Source: Verrucomicrobiia bacterium DG1235 | GTDB taxonomy: Bacteria; Verrucomicrobiota; Verrucomicrobiia; Opitutales; Opitutaceae | Length of the DNA: 64,000 nucleotides | Direction of reading: 5' to 3' | Assembly (NCBI GenBank): GCA_000155695.1 | Contig: DS990592.1 | Coordinates: 5,150,389-5,214,388, forward strand | Shown here: one piece after another, positions 41,966 through 49,914 of the stretch | Position numbering within the stretch: the stretch's first letter is position 1 | How the letters are laid out: every line of letters starts with the position of its first letter | Translations under genes and position numbers: made by a program | The notes under the pieces: generated by a model | The model's input: the letters and a program-made list of their open reading frames with translations, nothing else | Database searches by the model: none | What the model was told of the DNA's origin: nothing

Positions 41966-43453
41966 TTATACTTCTTCGACGGAGACGGCGAAGCTTTTGC
42001 CTTGGACGGAGATGTTGTATTGGCGGGCGGAGTCGCTGAGCTCGACGGTTTCGGCGGGGCCAGTCTTTGCGGGAGCGGGAGCTTGGGGCTTTGGCGCGGG
42101 GGCCGCGGCGGGCTGGTCTTTGCTTTTGTAGTAGACTTCGAGCTCTTGGGGGAACATGGCGTGGACGACGCAGTGCTCGTCGTTGGTGGGGAAGTCTTTG
42201 GCTTTGAGCTCGCTGCGGAGCTTGTCCATGCCGGGCTCTTTGAGGTCGGCGGGGCGGACGGTGATGGGGTCTTTGCCGGACTTTTGGGCGGCGATTTTTT
42301 GGACTTCGGGGTCGACGGGGGCGGGGGTGCGTCCGTAGTAGCCGAGGGCGATGTCGGTGGCTTGGGGGGAGAAGTTCTTCCAGCGGCCGAACTTGACGTT
42401 GAGCATGGCTTGCACGCCGACGATTTGGGAGGTGGGGGTGACGAGGGGGATCCAGCCGAGGGCTTTGCGCACGACGGGGATTTCCTTAAAGACGTCTTCG
42501 AATTTGTCTTCCATCTTCTGCTCTTTGAGCTGGTTGCGGAAGTTGGAGAGCATGCCGCCGGGGACTTGGTATTTGAGGGCGTCGGAGTCGACGCGTTCGT
42601 TGGCGAATGAGGTGAAGTCGGAGAGCTCGGCGTAGACTTTGGTGAAGTGTTCGCGGAGGAACTGGAGGGCGTCGAGGTCGTACTTGGGGCAGCGGGGGTG
42701 CCTCTCTAGGAGGGCGAGCATGCGGGCTGTATCGGGTTGTCCGGTACCGTTTGCGAAGGGGATGATGGATGTATCCACATAGTCGACACCGGCTTCGATG
42801 CCGGCGTAGTAGGTGGAGGCGCCGAGGCCGGCGGTCTCGTGGGTGTGGAGGACGATGGGGATTTTGACGGTGTCTTTGAGGCCTTTGATGATGTCGTAGG
42901 CTTGGCGTGGGGGGACGAGTCCGGCCATGTCTTTGAGGCAGAGGGAGCCGCAGCCCATTTCTTCGAGCTCTTGGCCGAGCTTGACGAAGGCTTCGGTGGT
43001 GTGGACGGGGGAGGTGGTGTAGCAGATGACGCCTTGGGCTTCTTTGCCGGCGGCTTTAGCGGCCTTGATGGCGGTGCCCATGTTGCGGGGGTCGTTTAGG
43101 GCGTCGAAGATGCGGAAGATGTCCATGCCGTGTTTGGCGGACGTGGTGATGAAGGATTCGACGATGTCGTCGGGGAAGTGGGCGTACTGGACGATGTTTT
43201 GGCCGCGCAAGAGCATCATGTGCTTGGTCTTGGTCTTGGCGCGGATGGCGTCGAGGCGGTCGAAGGGGAATTCTTTGAGGAAGCGCAGGCCGGCGTCGAT
43301 GGTGGCGCCGCCCCATGTCTCGATGCAGCCGAAACCAAGGCTGTCGAGGGCCTCGAGGGCGGGCAGCATCTGGGCGGTGGTCATGCGGGTGGCGGCGAGG
43401 GACTGGTGCCCGTCGCGCAGGACGGTGTTGTTGAAGATGACTGGTTTGCTCAT
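41966..43453 (-). CDS. oadA: Oxaloacetate decarboxylase/pyruvate carboxylase-type carboxyltransferase subunit
   Basis: 495 residues from the ATG at 43453; 20 more in-frame residues upstream include a repeat-derived stretch. HMGL-like TIM barrel with VIFNNTVLRDGHQSLAATRM, IETWGGATIDAGLRFLKEFP, the carbamylated-Lys segment GCGSLCLKDMAGLVPP, LHTHETAGLGASTYYAGIEA and a PYC_OADA domain to about residue 430. A Pro/Ala linker follows, but the chain ends at YNISVQGKSFAVSVEEV with no AMKM biotinylation site. The biotin carrier must therefore be a separate protein. It moves CO2 between biotin and pyruvate/oxaloacetate. Confidence 0.92.
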   Translation of the reverse strand: MSKPVIFNNTVLRDGHQSLAATRMTTAQMLPALEALDSLGFGCIETWGGATIDAGLRFLKEFPFDRLDAIRAKTKTKHMMLLRGQNIVQYAHFPDDIVESFITTSAKHGMDIFRIFDALNDPRNMGTAIKAAKAAGKEAQGVICYTTSPVHTTEAFVKLGQELEEMGCGSLCLKDMAGLVPPRQAYDIIKGLKDTVKIPIVLHTHETAGLGASTYYAGIEAGVDYVDTSIIPFANGTGQPDTARMLALLERHPRCPKYDLDALQFLREHFTKVYAELSDFTSFANERVDSDALKYQVPGGMLSNFRNQLKEQKMEDKFEDVFKEIPVVRKALGWIPLVTPTSQIVGVQAMLNVKFGRWKNFSPQATDIALGYYGRTPAPVDPEVQKIAAQKSGKDPITVRPADLKEPGMDKLRSELKAKDFPTNDEHCVVHAMFPQELEVYYKSKDQPAAAPAPKPQAPAPAKTGPAETVELSDSARQYNISVQGKSFAVSVEEV

Positions 43454-43510
43454 GACGTTATTGGTTGGGAAGTTGGGTGATGGGTGTCCTTTGGATTGGG
43501 CTTTGCTTTT

Positions 43511-43535
43511 CAACCGCGAATGAACGCGAATTTTT
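43511..43535. repeat. CAACCGCGAATGAACGCGAA dispersed repeat
   Basis: Lies just upstream of the carboxyltransferase start. It is almost the same as AACCGCGGATGAACGCGGAT at 47685-47711. Confidence 0.6.
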
Positions 43536-43990
43536 AAGATGTGGTTGGTGGCGGCGTGATCGCCTTTTCTAGAAGGCCGCTTTGATGAGCGGGGTATTCC
43601 TAGTTTATATGATTTTTCTATCGGTGCCAGATGGACTCCGAGGTTTCGCGTTTAGAGTGCGAGGGTTATAAGCTAGGCCTTTGGTCTTTGTATGTGAAGT
43701 ATAAGATTTGATTATCGACTGATCTGGGGCAGATTGCGATTTTTCTAATAGGGGGGATTAGGGGATGTTGGAATTATGAATTATGAATTATGAATTGGGA
43801 ATTGGGAGAGGAGGGTGGATGTGAGGAGTGAGTGGTGAGTGGTGAGTGGTGAGTGGTGAGTAGTGAGGAGTGAGTGGTTAATTGAGGAGTGCGGAGTGGT
43901 GGTGGTGGTGGTGGTGGGTTCTTCCTTCGCCAAGGCTTCGGCGGACGTGGAGTTGGGATTTTTGGAGTAAGAGTAGGTGCTTGGGGGGGG
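43536..43990. repeat. Gene-free region with AATTATG and GAGTGGT simple repeats
   Basis: Contains (AATTATG)n at 43771-43796, (GAGTGGT/GAGGAGT)n at about 43820-43900, a run of GGT triplets and a CTTCGCCAAGGCTTCGGCGG copy at 43925-43947. No gene is supported. Confidence 0.7.
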
Positions 43991-45187
43991 TTAGGAGCGG
44001 AAGAGGATGGTTTCGCGTTGGAAGAGGTGGGAAACGAGGCGGATGGTGAGCCAAGCGTAGGCGAGGGAGGTGGCGAGGGCGATGCTGAAGTAGCTTAGGT
44101 CGAAGGCGTTTCCGAGCAACTGCTTCATGGAGATTGCGATGTTGAGGACGGGGATGAGGGCGGTGTAGATGGGGCTTTCGGCTCCGAGGACGAAGGAGAG
44201 GGCGGCGGGAAAGAGGAAGATGGCGATGAAGGGGAAGATGTAGGCTTGGGCTTCTTTGGGGTTGCGGGCGAAGGTGGATACGATGAGCAGGGCGGCGGAG
44301 CTGAGGAGGGCGAGCGGGACTACTATTATTACGAGGGCGAGGAGGTTGAGGTAGGAGATGGACATGGATTCGCCGAAGATGGTCTGGATGATTTGGTCGC
44401 CGAAGGCCATGGCGATGAGAATGCCGAGGATGGAGCAGATGGCGGAGATGAGGCTGACGATGAAGATGGTGTAGAGTTTGCCTTTGACGATTTCGTATCG
44501 AGAAGCTGGTGACACGAGGAGGGTTTCCATGGTGCCGCGTTCTTTTTCGCCGGCGCAGAGGTCGAAGGCGGTGTTGAGTCCTCCGAAGGCGGCTCCCATG
44601 ATGACGATGTAGGGGAGGAACATGGATAGGACGAAGCCGACGACGGCGGAGTTTTCGGCGATGCTGGTGGACTTGATCTCGGTGGGCTTGATGAAGCTTT
44701 CGTCGAGGTTCGAGGAGATGAGGCGGAGCTTGGTTTGCTCTTGGTTGAACTCGCGGAGGATGCCTTGGAGGCGGTTGTGGGCGTTGCCGGAGTTTTCGTT
44801 GGCTTGGTCGTAGATGATCTCGATGGGTGCGGAGCCGTTTGCCTGGAAGGTGATGCGGGCTTCGAGGGGGATGGCGATGACTGCGCGGGTCTGGAAGGTT
44901 TGGATGGCTTCGATGGCGGCTTCGCGGGTGTCGAAGGGGGAGACGGTGAGGCCTTCGTTTTTTTCGATGTAGTCGGTGAGCTCGGGGAAGGCTGCTTCTT
45001 GGTAGATGCCGACTTCGAGGGTGGCGGTTTGTTGCTCGACGGCTTTTTTGCTGGCGAAGAACATGACGGCTCCCATAAGGGCGGGGGTGAGCAGTAGTGG
45101 GGAAACGACTACGCCGAGGATGACGCGTTTGTCGCGGAGGGTCTCGCGCAGCTCTTTTAGGAAGATGACTTTGGTGAGGCTAGGCAT
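43991..45187 (-). CDS. ABC-2 type transporter permease (NatB-like)
   Basis: 398 residues. One TM near 23-45 (VVVSPLLLTPALMGAVMFFA), a long outside domain (about 55-180), then five TM segments from about 185 to 390. The sequence between includes AGEKERGTMETLLVSPASRY, the hallmark of NatB/YhaP-type ABC-2 permeases. These pair with a single ATPase to export Na+ or small molecules. The ATPase gene ends 9 bp upstream on the same strand. Confidence 0.92.
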   Translation of the reverse strand: MPSLTKVIFLKELRETLRDKRVILGVVVSPLLLTPALMGAVMFFASKKAVEQQTATLEVGIYQEAAFPELTDYIEKNEGLTVSPFDTREAAIEAIQTFQTRAVIAIPLEARITFQANGSAPIEIIYDQANENSGNAHNRLQGILREFNQEQTKLRLISSNLDESFIKPTEIKSTSIAENSAVVGFVLSMFLPYIVIMGAAFGGLNTAFDLCAGEKERGTMETLLVSPASRYEIVKGKLYTIFIVSLISAICSILGILIAMAFGDQIIQTIFGESMSISYLNLLALVIIVVPLALLSSAALLIVSTFARNPKEAQAYIFPFIAIFLFPAALSFVLGAESPIYTALIPVLNIAISMKQLLGNAFDLSYFSIALATSLAYAWLTIRLVSHLFQRETILFRS

Positions 45188-45193
45188 TTGGGG

Positions 45194-45213
45194 AAATTAT
45201 GAATTATGAATTT
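45194..45213. repeat. AATTATG simple repeat
   Basis: AAATTATGAATTATGAATTT spans the tiny gap between the permease and ATPase genes and forms the very end of the ATPase frame. Confidence 0.6.
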
Positions 45214-45964
45214 GTTGAGCGGCCTCGGCTTCGAGTTGGTGGACGATTTTTAGGAAGGCGTTTTCGAGGACGTCTTCGCCGGTTTGTGTTTTGATTTCGG
45301 ATACGGTGCCTTCGGTGGCGATCTTGCCGTGGTGGACGATGGCGACTTCGTCGCAAAGGCGTTCGACTTCGGACATGATGTGGGTGGAGAAGACGACGGT
45401 GAGGCCTTCGTCGCGGCATTGCTCGATGAAGCGCATGATGGTCTGGGAGGTCATGACGTCGAGGCCGGTGGTGGGCTCGTCGAAGATCATGACGGGTGGG
45501 CGGTGGATGATGGAGCGGGCGATGGAGACGCGTTGCTTTTGGCCGGTGGAGAGCTTGTCGCAGCGGCCTTTCTGGAATTCGCCGATTTCGAGGTTTTCGA
45601 CGAGCTCGTCGACGCGGGTTTGTAGGGCGGCTCCGTGGATGCCGTTGAGGCGGCCGAAGTATTCGAGCATTTCGCGGGCGGTGAGGCGTCCGTAGAGGGC
45701 GGTGCCGTTTGAGAGGAAGCCGATGGAGCGGCGGACGTCTTCGGGGCGCTTGGCGACGTCGAACCCGGCGACGGTGGCGGAGCCGAGAGTGGGCTCGAGG
45801 AGGGTGCCGAGCATGCGCAGGGTGGTGGTCTTGCCGGCTCCGTTGGCGCCGAGCAGGCCGAAGATTTGGCCGGGGTGGCAGGTGAAGGAGACGCGGTCGA
45901 CGGCGCGGACGAGGCCGCGTTTGCGGTCGCGGAATGTTTTGGTGAGTTTGTTGGCTTCGATCAC
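45197..45964 (-). CDS. ABC transporter ATP-binding protein (NatA-like)
   Basis: 255 residues with Walker A LLGANGAGKTTTLRML, Q-loop SIGFLSNGTALYGRLTA, signature LSTGQKQRVSIARSII, Walker B PPVMIFDEPTTGLDV and H-loop VVFSTHIMSEVERLCDE. It energises the ABC-2 permease that follows. Its last codons come from an AATTATG repeat, so the C-terminus (QQIHNS) was probably extended by that repeat. Confidence 0.95.
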   Translation of the reverse strand: MIEANKLTKTFRDRKRGLVRAVDRVSFTCHPGQIFGLLGANGAGKTTTLRMLGTLLEPTLGSATVAGFDVAKRPEDVRRSIGFLSNGTALYGRLTAREMLEYFGRLNGIHGAALQTRVDELVENLEIGEFQKGRCDKLSTGQKQRVSIARSIIHRPPVMIFDEPTTGLDVMTSQTIMRFIEQCRDEGLTVVFSTHIMSEVERLCDEVAIVHHGKIATEGTVSEIKTQTGEDVLENAFLKIVHQLEAEAAQQIHNS

Positions 45965-46170
45965 GGGTGTTGGGTGGAGTGTGTCTTGTGGCGGTATTGA
46001 ACCGCAGTGGACGCTGATTTGCTCGGGTGCTTTGCGAAGTGGTTGGGAGCAAAGGCTTGTTGGGTTTGGGTTGCCAGTTTAATTGGAGGCCAGGAGGGGG
46101 TGAGGAGTGAGGAGTGAGTGGTGAGTGGTGAGGAGTGAGGAGTGAGGAGTGAGTGGTGAAGAGGGGGAGA

Positions 46171-46220
46171 TTGGGATTGGGATTGGGATTGGGAGTGGGA
46201 GTGGGAGTGGGAGGTGGGGG
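46171..46220 (+). repeat. GGGATT/GGGAGT tandem array, G-quadruplex type
   Basis: Eight GGG runs spaced by three or four bases (GGGATT units, then GGGAGT units). This satisfies the G3N1-7 quadruplex rule several times over. Confidence 0.8.
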
Positions 46221-46439
46221 GATTATTGGGTGGGGTGAGCGCTTTTCTTCATTTAATTGGAAAATTGCCTAAAGGGGACTGAGTTGAATCCGATAATAGA
46301 GATCCGCCGCCTTTGGGTTTCGGGATTTTTATAACGTTAGATATTGTTCCTATTAGAGATGGATTCTCCGAAGCGAGGCTGGTGATGCGGCCTCGCTTCT
46401 TTGCGTTTGGATGGGAGGGGAAGATCTGGAATGTGAGAG

Positions 46440-46479
46440 GGCGCAATCTGATGTCTAACGTTAGACATTCGATTGCGCC
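46440..46479. repeat. 40-bp palindrome, TGTCTAACGTTAGACA family
   Basis: The same core as 19560-19593 with arms GGCGCAATC / GATTGCGCC; 18 of 20 base pairs match. A half copy (TAACGTTAGATATTG) lies about 110 bp to the left at about 46331-46345. Confidence 0.85.
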
Positions 46480-46570
46480 TTGCTTTTGGGGAGTGGGTTG
46501 GGGTCCTTGGTAAAAGTTGGCTTGTTATCGGATTGTCAGGGATGGGGGAGCTGGTTTTGCTCGGGGGACT

Positions 46571-47653
46571 ATGGCGGAAACCAGAGATGAGGTAGTTTTT
46601 GATTCGGTGGAGGAGGCGATCGCGGATATCGCGGCGGGCAAGCCTGTGATCGTGACGGACGACGAGGATAGGGAGAACGAGGGGGATCTTGTTTTCGCGG
46701 CTTCGAAGGCTTCGGTGGAGAACGTGAATATGATGATCCAGCATGCTCGGGGTCTGATTTGCGTGCCGTGCACGCCGCATCACCTGCATCGGCTGGGGAT
46801 CAGTCCGATGGTGCAGGAGAACCGGGAGTCGCATAAGACGGACTTTACGGTGTCGGTGGACGCGGCGGAGGGGATCACGACGGGGATCAGCGCCTATGAT
46901 CGCTTTCACACGATTCAGCTGCTGGCCAATCCGGACACGCGGCCGGACGAGCTGGTGCAGCCGGGGCATATTTTTCCGTTGAAGGCGAAGTCTGGCGGCG
47001 TGTTGGAGCGGGCGGGGCATACGGAGGCGGCGGTTGATTTGGCGTCGCTGGCGGGACAGTTTCCTTGCGCGGTGATTTGCGAGGTTTTGAACGACGATGG
47101 GACGATGGCGCGTACGCCTGAGCTTTTCGCGTTTAAGGAGCGGTTTGGGCTGAAGATGATCTCGATCGCGTCTTTGATCGAATACCGGCATCAGCGGGAG
47201 AATCTGGTGGAACTGATTCGCGAGCAGCCGTTTTCCAGCGTGCATGGGGAGTTTTCGATGAAGGTGTTTCGCAGCTTGCTGGACGGGCGGGAGCATGTGG
47301 CCTTGGTGGCGGGCGAGATTTGTTCTGAGACGACGCTGGTGCGAGTGCATGCGGAGAATGTGGTGAAGGATCTTTTTCACCCGTCGGATGCGGGAGCTGA
47401 GGACTCGATCGGTCTGGCGATGAAGCGTATCGCGGAGGAGGGTTGCGGGGCGATCGTCTACATTCGCCGTCCGGGCGGCGGTTTGGCGAACTCGCCGGAG
47501 GACAAGAGCATGGGCTTGCGCGAGTATGGCATCGGGGCGCAGATTCTTTCGTCGCTGGGCTTGCAGAAGATACGTTTGCTCTCGCAGACCAATCGTAACG
47601 TGATCGCTCTGGATGGCTATGGTCTAGAGATCGTGGAAACGGTGGGGCTTTGA
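46571..47653 (+). CDS. ribB: 3,4-dihydroxy-2-butanone-4-phosphate synthase with degenerate GTP cyclohydrolase II domain
   Basis: 360 residues from the ATG at 46571; an earlier in-frame start at 46517 is unlikely. The N-terminal RibB domain is complete (VTDDEDRENEGDLVFAASKA, CVPCTPHHLHRLGI, DELVQPGHIFPLKAKSGGVL, ERAGHTEAAVDLASLAG). The C-terminal 150 residues have the RibA fold, but the zinc cysteines are missing: where CxxDxFxxxRCDCG is expected there is ENVVKDLFHPSDAGAEDSIG. It should make the four-carbon riboflavin precursor but not open GTP, as in the RibBX type. A separate RibA would be needed. Confidence 0.9.
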   Translation: MAETRDEVVFDSVEEAIADIAAGKPVIVTDDEDRENEGDLVFAASKASVENVNMMIQHARGLICVPCTPHHLHRLGISPMVQENRESHKTDFTVSVDAAEGITTGISAYDRFHTIQLLANPDTRPDELVQPGHIFPLKAKSGGVLERAGHTEAAVDLASLAGQFPCAVICEVLNDDGTMARTPELFAFKERFGLKMISIASLIEYRHQRENLVELIREQPFSSVHGEFSMKVFRSLLDGREHVALVAGEICSETTLVRVHAENVVKDLFHPSDAGAEDSIGLAMKRIAEEGCGAIVYIRRPGGGLANSPEDKSMGLREYGIGAQILSSLGLQKIRLLSQTNRNVIALDGYGLEIVETVGL

Positions 47654-47684
47654 TTCGGTTCATCACCATTTACGTGGAGGTTTT

Positions 47685-47711
47685 TTAACCGCGGATGAAC
47701 GCGGATTTCTT
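47685..47711. repeat. AACCGCGGATGAACGCGGAT dispersed repeat
   Basis: Between ribB and ribH. It is followed by short hairpins (CTCCGC-TCTGAT-GGCGGAG and GCCGTC-TGAT-GACGGC) at about 47722-47770. The rest of 47654-47946 has no gene. Confidence 0.6.
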
Positions 47712-47946
47712 AGTGAGTGAAGCTCCGCTCTGATGGCGGAGTCAGAGGAGCCGTCTGATGACGGCTGGGAGGGGGCGACTGAGGGATTGAGATATGGGTT
47801 TTCACTGGTTTTATGGATGAGTCTTTGATTTGGGGCTGTGATTCGGAGTTGGGCTTCGGATCCGCCTTTTGACTTTACAAGAGAAGGGAGGGAGGCAAGT
47901 TGCGTCTCTCCTCTCACGAAGCTATTCTCACCAAGCTGTTCTTATT

Positions 47947-48417
47947 ATGAGCCAATTATCGCCAGCCGCGCTGCAGATCGACGGGTCCGACTTTCGGATC
48001 GGCATCGTTGCAGCTCGTTTTAACGAGGAGTACGTGTCGGGTTTGCTCGACGGGGCTCTGGGTACTCTCAGGCAGGCCGGCGTGAGCGACGAGGCGATCG
48101 TGGTCGAACGCGTGCCCGGCTCGAACGAGCTTCCGGTGGCGGCCAAGTTGATGGTGGATTCGGGAAAATTCGACGTAGTGATCGCGCTGGGCGTGGTCAT
48201 CGCTGGCGGGACGCGCCACTACGAGATGGTTTCCGATTCGGCTAACTATGGCTTGCAGGAAGTCGCGATCACGAGCGGAACGCCTGTGGTGAGCGGTCTG
48301 ATAGTGGGCGAGAACGAGGAGCAAGTGAGGGAGCGTTGCGTTGGCTCGATTCCGAAGGGATCCGAGTTTGGCCAATGCGCCTTAGAAATGGCGAAGTTTC
48401 GCCGCAAATATTGCTGA
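47947..48417 (+). CDS. ribH: 6,7-dimethyl-8-ribityllumazine synthase
   Basis: 156 residues from the ATG at 47947; an extension to 47869 has no family support. Lumazine synthase motifs: FRIGIVAARFNEEYVSGLLD, ERVPGSNELPVAAKLM, VVIALGVVIAGGTRHYEMVS and GTPVVSGLIVGENEEQVRER. It condenses the ribB product with the ribitylamino-pyrimidine. It is followed after 1 bp by nusB, the usual partner. Confidence 0.95.
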   Translation: MSQLSPAALQIDGSDFRIGIVAARFNEEYVSGLLDGALGTLRQAGVSDEAIVVERVPGSNELPVAAKLMVDSGKFDVVIALGVVIAGGTRHYEMVSDSANYGLQEVAITSGTPVVSGLIVGENEEQVRERCVGSIPKGSEFGQCALEMAKFRRKYC

Positions 48418-48418
48418 T

Positions 48419-48868
48419 ATGTCCGAGGGAAAAAAAACTCAACGCCGGCAGTGTCGCGTCGCCGCGATGCAATACATTTACGCTTGGTCGATCAATCGTC
48501 CGAATAATCTGGTCGACGATCTGACTGTGTTTTTCGAAGGCCTCGAGGAGGAGCGCGACTATTATTCCTTCGCGGAGGAGTTGATTCATGGAATGGTCGA
48601 GAATTCCGAGGATATCGACGACAAGATCATGGGTCTGGCGAAGAACTGGGATTTTTCGCGTATTGCGAAGATAGATTTGGCTATTTTGCGTTTGGCGGCT
48701 TACGAGCTGCTTTTCCGCAAGGATATCCCGCCGGTGGTGACGATCAACGAGGCGATCGATCTGAGTAAGGAGTTTTCGACGGCGGAGTCGCGTCGTTTCG
48801 TGAACGGGATCTTGGACAAGCTCAAGGGCGAGCTCGATCGTCCCTCGCGTACGGCGAGCTGGGAGTAG
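48419..48868 (+). CDS. nusB: Transcription antitermination factor NusB
   Basis: 149 residues, all helical, with RRQCRVAAMQYIYAWSINRP, IAKIDLAILRLAAYELLFRK, DIPPVVTINEAIDLSKEFST and SRRFVNGILDKLKGEL. It binds boxA RNA with NusE for rRNA antitermination. The start is 1 bp after the ribH stop, so the two are translationally coupled. Confidence 0.95.
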   Translation: MSEGKKTQRRQCRVAAMQYIYAWSINRPNNLVDDLTVFFEGLEEERDYYSFAEELIHGMVENSEDIDDKIMGLAKNWDFSRIAKIDLAILRLAAYELLFRKDIPPVVTINEAIDLSKEFSTAESRRFVNGILDKLKGELDRPSRTASWE

Positions 48869-48987
48869 TTGGAGTGGTGAGTAGTGACTTTTTGGGGGTG
48901 TCGGGTAAAGCGAGGCGGGAGGATTCGCTCGATCTCGGGTGAGTCGACTCTTGCAATTGGGGTGGTGAATTCAGAAAGGTTTCAGCG

Positions 48988-49914
48988 ATGTTGTCGATTT
49001 TCAAGAAGTTCAAGGAAGGTCTCGCCAAGTCGGCTAAGAGCATAGCCGAGAAGACCGGTGGCATTTTCGGTCGCAAGAAGCTCGACGCGTCTTCGATCGA
49101 GGAGCTGGAGGAGGCGCTTTTCGCTTCTGACTTTGGCTACGAGACGACGGAGGAGATCATCGAGGAAACGCAGGCCGCCTACAGCAAGGACAAGAATTTG
49201 CGCGGGCAGGACGTGGCGGGGATCGGAGCTTCGGTGCTGAGGCGCGTGCTTGATGGCTCGGAGGGGCGTATCCAGTTTTTGGAGGACAAGCCGACTGTGA
49301 TTTGCCTGATCGGCGTAAATGGGTCGGGGAAGACGACTACGACCGCGAAGCTTGGCTATCAGTATAAGCAGGACGGGCGTAATCCGATGCTGGCGGCGTG
49401 CGACACGTTTCGGGCGGCGGCCATCGAGCAGCTGAAGGAGTGGTCGTCGCGTCTTGGGCTCGACATTATTGCGGGGCAGCATGGAGCGGATTCGGCGGCG
49501 GTGGCGTTTGACGCCTATCAAGCGGCGAAGGCTCGCGGGCACGATACTTTAATTGTGGATACGGCGGGTCGGCTTCACACGAAGAGCAATTTGATGGATG
49601 AGCTGGCGAAGATTCGTCGGGTTTTGCAGAAGCATGACGAGACGGCTCCGCACTACAGTCTGCTGGTGGTGGACGGGAGTCTCGGGTCGAACTCGATCGA
49701 GCAGGCGCGGGTGTTTAACGAGAAGTTCGGGCTCGATGGCTTGGTGGTGACGAAGCTGGACGGGACGAGTCGGGGCGGGGCTTTGGTTGGGATCTATCGC
49801 GAATTGAAGCTGCCGATCTTTTTCCTTGGGTTCGGCGAGAAGCCGGAGGATTTGCAGGAGTATCGAGTGGACAACTACGTGGACGCGATCTTCGGGGGCG
49901 AGGGTGAGGAGTAG
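48988..49914 (+). CDS. ftsY: Signal recognition particle receptor FtsY
   Basis: 308 residues. NG domain with G1 IGVNGSGKTTTTAKLGYQY, DTFRAAAIEQLKEWSSRLG, G3 IVDTAGRLHTKSNLMDEL, G4 VVTKLDGTSRGG and FLGFGEKPEDLQEYRVDNYV. The acidic A domain of enterobacterial FtsY is absent, and an amphipathic N-terminal helix (MLSIFKKFKEGLAKSAKSIA) is the likely membrane contact. It docks SRP-ribosome complexes at the membrane. It lies 119 bp after nusB on the same strand. Confidence 0.96.
   Translation: MLSIFKKFKEGLAKSAKSIAEKTGGIFGRKKLDASSIEELEEALFASDFGYETTEEIIEETQAAYSKDKNLRGQDVAGIGASVLRRVLDGSEGRIQFLEDKPTVICLIGVNGSGKTTTTAKLGYQYKQDGRNPMLAACDTFRAAAIEQLKEWSSRLGLDIIAGQHGADSAAVAFDAYQAAKARGHDTLIVDTAGRLHTKSNLMDELAKIRRVLQKHDETAPHYSLLVVDGSLGSNSIEQARVFNEKFGLDGLVVTKLDGTSRGGALVGIYRELKLPIFFLGFGEKPEDLQEYRVDNYVDAIFGGEGEE

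Larger units (their letters stand above)
45965..46570. other. Gene-free region rich in repeats upstream of ribB
   Basis: Holds a weak ACCGCAGTGGACGCTGATTT repeat near 46000, (GAGTGAGGA)n at about 46100-46160, a G-run array at 46171-46220 and palindromic elements near 46329-46345 and 46440-46479. No gene is supported; the promoter of the riboflavin genes must lie here. No FMN riboswitch was seen. Confidence 0.7.

Noticed and set aside
43820..46220. CRISPR-like spacing in the GAGTGGT and GGGATT repeats
   Set aside because: Units are contiguous with no unique spacers and no cas genes are present.
46220..46570. FMN riboswitch upstream of ribB
   Set aside because: The conserved RFN core was looked for and not seen; the region holds repeats and a palindrome.
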